Source: Pilasporangium apinafurcum (lineage: Eukaryota > Oomycota > Peronosporomycetes > Pythiales > Pythiaceae). Taken from it: a DNA stretch of 64,000 nt. The stretch lies in the NCBI GenBank assembly GCA_001600495.1, contig BCKE01000039.1, forward strand, positions 254,272 to 318,271. The letters run 5' to 3'. The position numbers were made by a program, and so were the translations under genes. The notes beneath the pieces are model-generated. The model did no database searches and was not told the DNA's origin. It was given only the letters and a program-made list of their open reading frames with translations. Position 1 is the stretch's first letter. Every line of letters begins with the position of its first letter. Positions 57,147-64,000 of the stretch are shown here, in pieces.

Positions 57147-58740
57147 ATGGAGATGGATTTGAATTCCCGCAACGCCAAATGGAAGCGTGAAGAAGCGAAA
57201 CGACGCGAGCAGGCCAAACGCCGACTGCAAACGGAGCAACTGAAGCGTGCAGCAGCTGCTAAAGTACAGCAAGAAATGGAGGCATTACAGGCAAAAAATC
57301 GAAAGGAGCGATTGGAAGAACAAGAACGACTGGAAGCACAGGCACTGGAAGAACAACGGATCACCGGTGGGATCAAATATGTGCAGCAACTGCGGCCAGT
57401 GCCTACCACAGCTGATGGCGACAAGATCGTCCTGCCGGTTGCAGCGCTAGAGGAGTTGAATCCACAGAATGCACACGAGTTGGGTGTATTTACTTTTGAA
57501 TTGTCGTTTGAGGAGAAATCAAGTGACATTACAAAAATCACACACAAAACCCATGCAGGCGTGCTGGAGTTTGTGGCAGATGAAGGCACTGTAGGTCTTC
57601 CGCCAAAAGTGGCAGCATCACTCTTTCGACAGACAACCCAACTTCCTGAGCTCATCCAGGTAAAGTTTATTCGATTGGAAAAGGGAAAGTTCGCGAGTCT
57701 ACAACCGAAAGGGAATGGATTTGGCGACAGAGAAATCGATTTTAAGAAACTGCTGGAGCGATCATTGACGACGCATACGACACTAACGGTTGGCGATACA
57801 CTGTTCGTCCGCCATGGCAAAGAAACATTTCAGGTAGAAGTCGCAGAATTACAACCCGAAGATGCTGTCAACATTCTTAATACGGATTTAGAAGTGGCTT
57901 TGCTACCTAGCGAAGCTATTGTGAAGGCGAAAGAGGCGGAGAAACGAGCTGAAGAGGCAGCAGCACGCGCTATCGAAGTGGCACAGGAGAAGGAACGATG
58001 GAAAGCAGAGAAGATGAAACAACTAGCTGCTGAGCCATCGCTAGATGAGCGGTCTCAAATCAAAATTTCTCTTCGTTTACCCGATGGATCTCAAGGAACG
58101 CGACGATTTTTGCATGATACCTCTCTACGGCATGTTTTTGATTTCGTGGAAGCACTAACAGGCGAAGACGCACGAGCATTCCAGTTGGCGTCGAGATTTC
58201 CTCGTCGGGTTTTCCAGAGTGAGTCATTCGATAAGACGCTGAAGGAGCTCCAACTAAATAGCCGTCAAGAAGCACTATTTGTGGAAAAAGTCGCCGCTGA
58301 GACATTGTCTGAAAATTCATCGCATGCACCACAAAAGCAAACGGTTGATTTAGCTGGCTCCAGTCTAAATGTTCTATCGGGGCAGTGGGGTGAGGCACGA
58401 AAAGCTCTTGAACGCTATTTGGATGAGGTGAGCACGTTTCATTAAGCATTTTTTATAGTTAGGTGCTCGACTAACTGTTCATGGTTTTCGATGGTTATAG
58501 ATACTCTATACGAATACTTCCACTCCGATTCATGCTCTAGAGCCTGTTATACCTGTTGCGCAGTCCACAAACCAAGAAACAAAATGGGAGGCGCAACTGA
58601 ACGAACTAGAAGCAATGGGATTTGTAAACCGTACACTCAATATTGAAGTATTAGAACGATATCAAGGACGACTGTTGCGTGTCGTGAACTACTTGTCGGA
58701 ATTAGGTACTGAGCAAGCAGTGACACCAATGGAAGAGTAA
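57147..58740 (+). CDS. UFD1-like protein with UBX and UBA domains (Cdc48/p97 cofactor), two exons
   Basis: Exons 57147-58427 and 58501-58740, 506 residues. The 73-base intron (gtgagc..tatag) keeps frame. Without it the frame would end at 58445 and lose the UBA domain. Order: charged coiled coil (about 5-75); UFD1 domain (about 90-250, with GDKIVLPVAALEEL, HAGVLEFVADEGTVGLPPKV and KFASLQPKGNGF); second helix (about 255-295); UBX domain (about 302-382, IKISLRLPDGSQGTRRF...FPRRVF); helix; UBA domain (about 456-494, WEAQLNELEAMGFVNRTLNI). UFD1 and UBX domains bind Cdc48/p97 and UBA binds ubiquitin, so the protein should link ubiquitinated clients to the unfoldase. It differs from canonical UFD1, which has no UBX or UBA. 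Confidence 0.88.
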
Positions 58741-58915
58741 ATGAATAGATGAATAGATGAATAAATAGACAATTTTTCTCCGCGTGATGCGTTCTCTTCG
58801 AATCTATTGTATAAAGTATTACTCGTTAAAAACGATCCTGGTTGTCCACACAAACAACACTGATAGGAACCAATCAACAGAATGACGACTGAAGTAAGAA
58901 TTTATTGACGATAAG
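58741..58915. repeat. Short GAATA/GATGAATA tandem in the convergent 3' region
   Basis: Bases 58737-58765 carry about three imperfect copies of gaatagat/gaataaat. The rest is ordinary 3' sequence between the UFD1-UBX-UBA gene and RRP42. Confidence 0.5.
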
Positions 58916-59803
58916 TCAACCTAAGAATCCGATCCGCTCGGTTTTTCGTCCTGCTTGCGCGTCCCGTTTTCTTTGCAATTTCAGAGCTGCCTGTAGCAGC
59001 TTGAACAGCTCTTTTGATCTTGTACATGCTTCATCTATCATATTTTGCATCTCTACCATTTCAATCGCACCCGATCCACTCTTTTGAATACCACAGACAT
59101 TCCCACTAGGGTTAACTGCAACGCTCATTTGTGCTGTCACACACAGCTCCTCTTCCTGCGTTGGATCTGTCACGAAACAGGTGCCAATTTTGCAAAGAGT
59201 GACACAAATTGGCCAGTTCGATGCTGCCATGAGCTTTCCTGCTGCTGGGTCCGTCTCCACTTCGATCGTCTTATCTTCGCCCTCTACTCCAACCAAGCGA
59301 ACAGAGGGAAAGACTGTGTCGTTTAATGCTGCGTAAATCGCCATAGACATGAGATCAGGCAGATTTCCACTCGATTCAAACACCATCACGTCGACGTTGA
59401 TGCACCAGACGCTCTCGCCAGGAACGATGCAATACTGCTCCATCTCATCACTTGGAGAAGAGCACAGTAGTCGCGTCATAAGCTGCGACAACTCGACATT
59501 GAGCTCTTCTGCGGCACGACCAGCCAACTTTGCCGACACAGATGGGCAACAGGAGACAGACACTTGAACGATACCAGAATTTGGAGCTTCCGGGCGAGGC
59601 GTACCAACCTCCAGCTTGACGGACGCGAGGATATCGGTGCCAGAGTTCTCCAAAAATATTCTCGCAGAGCCATTCGATTGCGTCAACAACGAGGTTTCAA
59701 TAGTCATGTCACGATAGGTGAGACGGCTGCGCCCGTCAGCGCGGACATTTGCGGCGATGCCCTCAACGATGTACTTTTGTTCTGATGCGCTGATCTTGAG
59801 CAT
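58916..59803 (-). CDS. RRP42: Exosome complex ring subunit RRP42 (EXOSC7-like)
   Basis: The frame extends to TTG at 59815; the ATG at 59803 gives 295 residues, close to the family's usual 265-300. It has the RNase PH fold in RRP42 form: KYIVEGIAANVRADGRSR at the start, LASVKLEVGTPRPEAPNSGI, a central GESVWCINVDVMVFESSGN, SMAIYAALNDTVFPSVRL and WPICVTLCKIGTCFVTDPTQ, then EELCVTAQMSVAVNPSGNVC near the end. RRP42 is one of six non-catalytic ring subunits of the RNA exosome that thread RNA to the nucleases for 3'-to-5' processing and decay in nucleus and cytosol. It is a single exon and undamaged. Confidence 0.92.
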   Translation of the reverse strand: MLKISASEQKYIVEGIAANVRADGRSRLTYRDMTIETSLLTQSNGSARIFLENSGTDILASVKLEVGTPRPEAPNSGIVQVSVSCCPSVSAKLAGRAAEELNVELSQLMTRLLCSSPSDEMEQYCIVPGESVWCINVDVMVFESSGNLPDLMSMAIYAALNDTVFPSVRLVGVEGEDKTIEVETDPAAGKLMAASNWPICVTLCKIGTCFVTDPTQEEELCVTAQMSVAVNPSGNVCGIQKSGSGAIEMVEMQNMIDEACTRSKELFKLLQAALKLQRKRDAQAGRKTERIGFLG

Positions 59804-59944
59804 CTTAATCGACAATTAACAATCTGTTCCAGCCAGCACCTCCAGTCGCAATAGGTCAACGGGATTGGATATAATTATACTATTTTCCATATGTCGAACG
59901 ATCCCATTCGTCAACAAATAAAAGGATTTACCTCTACTTTGAGA

Positions 59945-60420
59945 GATCATACAAGTTCCCAAAGTACCAGCAACTCAGGGAGGAGCTCCAGTTTTTTCTT
60001 TGGGTTTGCCTTAACCAACAAAAGCTACTTAAGACTAGACAACCATGGAGTAGACATGTCCGATGCCTAGACTCTGACAACAAGTCTTTGTTGTATAGTG
60101 TTTCTCACACTCGATCACGCGTCCTCCAGTCCTTTTCATCTTGTACTTCAGTAGCTTCTTGAATTTGTAATGCGACTTGGTCGTCTTTCGACTGAAATCA
60201 ATGCCGTGCAATTGACAATTGAGATAGATGACAGTCAACGAAAACGAGCCACATACAAAAACACAGTCAACTTTTTGTACAGATATTCTCTTTCATCTGA
60301 AATGTGTGATCGTCACAGATCTTCATATTTGCAGATGAAACTTGTCGACTGAGAGCTCAAAAACAAACCAAGAGCCTCTAAAGGTATGGAAGTATGGGCT
60401 ACTCATGGAAACTTGTAAGG
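59945..60420 (-). pseudogene. Fanzor remnant copy 3
   Basis: On the minus strand: a 5' part matching 22530-22660 (gacaagtttcatctgcaaatatg), then a jump to SHYKFKKLLKYKMKRTGGRV and IECEKHYTTKTCCQSLGIGH, the segment before the zinc finger. After KTC the sequence passes straight to the 3' tail, with the same deletion junction as copy 2. The conserved tail (cttaagtagcttttgttgg) lies at 59945-60080. The helix and RuvC-II part between the two pieces is missing. A Fanzor deletion derivative. Confidence 0.7.
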
Positions 60421-60440
60421 ATCACTTTAACTTCTATCCC

Positions 60441-60472
60441 CCATTTCTCCTACCTGCAGGTAGGAGAAATGG
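60441..60472. repeat. Perfect 32-bp palindrome
   Basis: CCATTTCTCCTACCTG is followed directly by its reverse complement, with a PstI-type ctgcag centre and no spacer. It lies just beyond the 5' end of Fanzor remnant copy 3. Confidence 0.9.
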
Positions 60473-60525
60473 AGATAAAGGCTAGCGGTTCCATCTGCCA
60501 ATCTAGAGATCTCCTACTGCCGATT

Positions 60526-60682
60526 ACCAGCATACGGTCTAATCGTGTGAACACGTTTGAGGAGTTGTTGGACTCTCCTGCTGTTCACAAATACTCTTCC
60601 TACGCTCTATCCTCCTCTTCGTAACTCGAATGGTCGTGAAAGTCCATGTAGAAGATACATGGCGAGTGTAAGAATGTTCTTC
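60526..60682 (-). repeat. Inverted repeat arm A
   Basis: In reverse complement it matches 61215-61370: aagaacattctta, gccatgt, gaggaggatagag, gtaggaagagtatttgtg, and gaccgtatgctggt against gtccgtatgctggt. Several small differences exist. The arms lie about 530 bases apart. Both carry an ORF-like core (EEHSYTRHVS here, KEHSYTCHVS in the other), so they could be pieces of one mobile element in opposite directions. Confidence 0.75.
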
Positions 60683-60886
60683 GACTGCAAGCAGTATTCT
60701 CGCACTTAACTGCTGTACAAGTGCAGGGTGTATTGACAAACTAAATGCTCATTTAACGAACATTTACGAGCACATACAGAGAACAGAAGATATCGACGAT
60801 AGCGAGAGTGACAACGGACTAGAATCTAGTAGAGAGAGATTATCCGAGTTGAGAAGCGACTAATTGCACTCAGACTGCATACTAAC
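60660..60886 (-). repeat. Possible solo LTR (weak)
   Basis: Read on the minus strand, the segment begins TGTTAGTATGCAGTCTGAGT and ends ...CATTCTTACA, with LTR-like TG..CA borders and CT-rich content (atctctctctactag). No second LTR or retroelement protein is seen nearby, and no target duplication is clear. A tentative call. Confidence 0.25.
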
Positions 60887-61214
60887 AGTAACATTCATAC
60901 ACATATATATGATGTCTCGTGATAGTTTCTGGTTGACAGAGAATTGCAAATTCTCATGTGTGTATGCGTCTTAGACTTGTCAGACCTTTTAGATTTGAGT
61001 GAGATATGGTAAATAGCCAAGTAAAAAAGGCTCATGGATGGTGTTGTGCAGTGTAAATACATTTGATCATCCCATTATAGCTCACCGATCACTTCACAAC
61101 AACAAGCTGTGCGTCGACCACACACATCAGTTCGATGAGTCAGAACTCTTGCTAGGTTCTCCGCTGCAACAACAGCGAATGCAGAATGACGTGGGAGCGA
61201 GATGTGAATGTATC

Positions 61215-61370
61215 AAAGAACATTCTTATACTTGCCATGTCTCTTATGTAGACTTCCAAGATCACTCGAATTACGATGAGGAGGATAGAGTGTAGGAAGA
61301 GTATTTGTGGACAACGAGAGAGAATAACAAACTCTCAAACGCGTTCACATGGTTAGTCCGTATGCTGGTA
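61215..61370 (+). repeat. Inverted repeat arm B
   Basis: Partner of 60526-60682. The flanking region 60887-61214 holds no recognised gene. Confidence 0.75.
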
Positions 61371-61554
61371 TCAAGGGAACAATGTGAAGTGGCCGATAAA
61401 GTCATCACGTGGAAGTTTGTTGTAAATCCTCTAAGCCAAGGGTTCAATCATTTTACAAGGTTTGAATGTTCACTAAATTAAGTAGCTTTGTATCGAACTC
61501 GATATCAATTTTCCCATTGATTGTGTACTTTCTACACAATCGAGAGTAACTAGA

Positions 61555-61808
61555 CCCGCTAAAACCGTAATGGGTTTCCATTACGTTGCATACCCATTCG
61601 GATCTGAAGATGGATTGAATACGGATGGGTTTTACAAAGTACGGTTTCCTACCATGTGCAATTGTTTATTACTTACGGTTATTTTGTAAACAAAATATAT
61701 TTTACCAAACATGTATAAAACAGTGACGCTCACTGTTTTCACGTCACTAAATAGAAACATCACTAAATTATAGGAATTCGTAGCATTGATTGTATTCGAA
61801 CTTAAAGT
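61555..61808 (+). repeat. Dispersed repeat, copy 2
   Basis: Matches 126-395 (minus) as described there. It stops at the left arm of the foldback element. A piece of its expected continuation (gtgcacttttgttcatt) lies just after the foldback's right arm at 62296-62312, so the foldback may have inserted into this repeat. Confidence 0.7.
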
Positions 61809-61809
61809 G

Positions 61810-62289
61810 GTGGATACCATATTTGAACATTTGGCTATAATTTTCTCAATTTTTAGTATACGCAACAAGGATAATTGTGTTTGAAAGCATTTTTTGCTGG
61901 CTTTCCAATGACGTATTCAGTTGTTGAATTGAGTGAATTAATCCCGAGATATGCTCATTTCTAGTATTTAGGACTGGTGCATAAGTTTAAGTGTACTGGA
62001 TTTTGTATTGCAGTAAACGTGTCACCGATCGTTTTGTTACCGATTCATAAACGAATTAGTCGAAAAACGATCGGTGACACGTTTACTGCAATACAAAATC
62101 CAGTACACTTAAACTTATGCACCAGTCCTAAATACTAGAAATGAGCATATCTCGGGATTAATTCACTCAATTCAACAACTGAATACGTCATTGGAAAGCC
62201 AGCAAAAAATGCTTTCAAACACAATTATCCTTGTTGCGTATACTAAAAATTGAGAAAATTATAGCCAAATGTTCAAATATGGTATCCAC
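61810..62289. mobile_element. Foldback-type element: 226-bp arms, 28-bp loop
   Basis: Arms 61810-62035 and 62064-62289 are reverse complements with almost no differences seen. They meet around a loop at 62036-62063. The outer ends read GTGGATACCATATTTGAA and the inner ends CGATCGTTTT. No protein is encoded. A single strand would fold into a very long hairpin. This could be a foldback transposon, a tail-to-tail duplication, or a palindromic assembly artefact. Confidence 0.85.
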
Positions 62290-62465
62290 GACTGTAGTGC
62301 ACTTTTGTTCATTATTTTTAGGGATAATAAAAAAATGTTTCAGTTTTAAAGATATACATAAAGACCAAATTCATAATATACCTTATTTTAAATGAAGTTT
62401 TATGAAAAACCCTGGTTTCTAGGAATTTTATAAAATACTCCTGTTTCATAAATTACATAGATACA

Positions 62466-62890
62466 CTAATGATTCTCCCGGCAAGTTCTCCTGTTGTGTC
62501 CAGACTCCCCACAAATTCTGCACTTGGGTGGATCAGGACTCCCCGCCTGGGAGAGTTGAGATCTTGACTCGATTCGTACTTTTTTAGGCCTTCCTCGTGG
62601 TCGCGGGATTGTAGGAGGTAAAATAGGAACTGCGTGTTCTTCCAAACTCTCGCGCGTCAGAGCAGAAAGGTTTTTTTGAGTAAATTTGGCTGTAGGTCTC
62701 AACAGAATAGCACCTGCCAACCAAATTGACTGGCGCTATGCCAGCTCGAAGAGCAAAAGCACACACATGGCGGCATGGACTGAATATCTGCTGAAATTTC
62801 CCGCAGGTGCATGAGCCTGTCTGAGTTGTGGTCAGGAGATACAACTCATAGTCTTGGTCTGAGCCAGATTGGACTAGCTCAATTGCTAAT
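62466..62890 (-). pseudogene. Mutator-like (MULE) transposase C-terminus, frameshifted
   Basis: The minus strand encodes a SWIM zinc finger (CTCGKFQQIFSPCRHVCAFA, about 62750-62815) after SGSDQDYELYLLTTTQTGS. In the other frame beyond about 62700 comes a Pro/Arg-rich linker (PPTIPRPRGRPKKVRIESRS) and a CCHC zinc knuckle at the very end (CRICGESGHNRRTCRENH). SWIM plus knuckle at the end of a protein is the MULE transposase pattern. The frame changes around 62680-62720 (where a run of T occurs), and no catalytic core is present in the window, so it is a remnant. Confidence 0.8.
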
Positions 62891-63034
62891 ATTAACCAAT
62901 CAGAAAAATAGGGCCCTGTTTATTACTTGATCCCCAAGCACCCACAGTCTCTTGGACCTATAACATCAGTAAAGTTGGCAGGACTCCTCGAAGAAGACAT
63001 CTCCGAAAAAAAGACTAGAACAAAGCTAAGTTAC

Positions 63035-63600
63035 TTATAGTACAATTCTTTTTGTGTCCTTGTGGAAAATGTTCTTGGCAGCACTGGCATCTCTGTCGTG
63101 CATAAAGTCGCAACTGGAACACTTGAATGCAGCACTTCCTTCAAGATCTTCTTTGATTTCTCCACAATTTGAACAGATCTTGGACGTATAATGTTCTTCA
63201 CACTCAATCATACGACCACCTACGCATTCAAGCTTATACTCGAGTAATTTCTTGAACTTGTAATGTGATAAAGATATCATCGTACGCACTGTCGGACTGG
63301 ATAGCTTGTGTGTCTTTTTTTATGGCGTTGGTGCAACAATCAAAGAGCTTTCCGGGGTAGCGTCTAATGCTACGCTTTTCTCATGTTTTTTTGCCATCTC
63401 AGATGTTTGGAAGCTTGGAAGAAGGGTTGTCTTATAATTTTTCGATAACCAGCTTGAAACCTTGTGATGAAGGTCTTTCACCATCCGAGTCACTCGACGC
63501 AAAGTATAGCGAATTCTTCTCCGTAAACGATAACGCTGACGATGTTCCTTAGACTTTTCTGGATATAGCAGTCACTGATTTCTCTTTCTTTTCTTGGTTT
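63035..63600 (-). pseudogene. Fanzor/TnpB-like nuclease remnant, copy 4 (best preserved)
   Basis: Two frames on the minus strand. The upstream frame (63502-63320 and somewhat beyond) reads RRVTRMVKDLHHKVSSWLSK, then LLPSFQTSEMAKKHEKS around the RuvC-II region, and stops at 63320. The second frame (63289-63035) reads SLSHYKFKKLLEYKLECVGG, the zinc ribbon (YTSKICSNCGEIKEDL...FKCSSCDF, complete CxxC...CxxC) and MHDRDASAAKNIF with the last RuvC aspartate. The first part of the protein is missing or lies further upstream (above 63600). Only about 10 residues separate the two frames, so a small frameshift broke it. It keeps the zinc finger that copies 2 and 3 have lost. Confidence 0.8.
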
Positions 63601-63791
63601 TCGATCGTGCTGTTTTGATACGCTTCTTGTAACAGGGGGACTGTTACAACTACACACACTGTAGGTTGAGGAAACGTATTGTGTTACTTAACTAACTACG
63701 AGTAACTTAAGCATGTCTAACGTTACTCCTGATTGTATAAGAAGTATGCAATCAGTGGAAAATTTGAGAGTGTATTATTTGGTGAGTTATA

Positions 63792-64000
63792 CAGTGATTC
63801 ACAAAAGTGTTAAAGTGTTTTGCATTTTTGTATTTGCGAGTTCATAACTTTTTCAAATCAAGTCGAATCAATATGAAACTTAGCTCAATATTAGATAATT
63901 ATCTTGTATATATGTAGCAAAAATTATAGGCTGAGACATGTAGCGCTTGATGAGATATGAAGACTAGAACATATCAGTTTCATTTTAACACTTTTGTTGC
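63792..64000. mobile_element. Partial mariner-type short element (right end beyond window)
   Basis: TA at 63790-63791 is followed by CAGTGATTCACAAAAGTGTT and AAAGTG. The last bases of the window (cattttaacacttttgttgc) are the reverse complement of this start, so the element appears to be a short inverted-repeat (MITE-like) insertion of about 215 bases whose last ~10 bases and TA lie just outside. It begins with CAGTG, like the element at 10487-11758, but is otherwise different. Confidence 0.6.

Noticed and set aside
57104-57820. 238-residue minus-strand ORF opposite the UFD1-UBX-UBA gene
   Set aside because: It is antisense to a gene with recognisable domains and has no domain of its own; its Ser/Cys-rich composition is a shadow.
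58428-58445. End of the UFD1-UBX protein at 58445
   Set aside because: A good donor (gtgagc) at 58428 and a frame-keeping acceptor at 58500 add a clear UBA domain, so the stop lies within an intron.
60166-60624. Small plus-strand ORFs near the palindrome
   Set aside because: They overlap Fanzor remnant copy 3 or the inverted arm and carry no domain.
1-64000. CRISPR array, operons or ribosome binding sites
   Set aside because: The window is eukaryotic (introns, signal-anchor Golgi enzymes, oomycete promoter elements) and shows no regularly spaced short repeats.

Overview
The window looks like nuclear DNA from an oomycete (Stramenopila), probably from the Pythium/Peronosporales side. Four things support this. 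There is a decayed Crinkler effector N-terminus with an LYLAK-type motif. There is a small secreted CBM1-PAN (CBEL-like) protein. Several starts are preceded by matches to the oomycete Inr/FPR core promoter (TCATTYYNCAWTTT-like). Introns are few and short, with GT..AG borders, in otherwise compact genes. No tRNA, rRNA or CRISPR was found. Genus and species cannot be settled from the sequence.

Layout. 1-8.4 kb is a decayed, secretome-like region. It has a dispersed repeat, a short ankyrin ORF, a CBEL-like gene, an intact pepsin-like gene that has lost both catalytic aspartates and is flanked by two broken relatives, a Crinkler pseudogene and a Fanzor (eukaryotic TnpB-like) remnant. 8.4-30.3 kb is a cluster of six intact genes and two broken copies of one family, type II membrane GT71/Mannosyl_trans3-like glycosyltransferases. 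It is interrupted by a Tc1/mariner element holding an assembly gap and by a four-exon torsin/LAP1-like gene. 30.8-42.8 kb holds single-copy genes: a membrane subtilisin with two cytosolic zinc fingers, an acidic type II membrane protein, a 1.6-k-residue ankyrin-anoctamin protein, and homocysteine S-methyltransferase. 43.9-54.4 kb is a tandem array of five intact and one decayed MFS_1_like transporters, with a piggyBac-type insertion (TTAA duplication) between copies three and four. 54.7-59.8 kb holds an unrecognised multi-pass membrane protein, a UFD1-UBX-UBA protein of the Cdc48/p97 system, and the exosome subunit RRP42. 59.9-64 kb is a transposon graveyard with Fanzor remnants, a MULE transposase end, a 226-bp-arm foldback hairpin, inverted repeats and a mariner-like end.

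Themes. Two families (mannosyltransferase-like and MFS) have grown by local duplication, with broken copies, inversions and one likely gene-conversion tract. Fanzor remnants recur at four places and share a conserved 3' tail. The housekeeping genes (HMT, UFD1-UBX-UBA, RRP42) are intact. Where the first in-frame codon was not ATG, I placed the start at the first ATG. Function calls rest on motif recognition by eye; no database search was possible.
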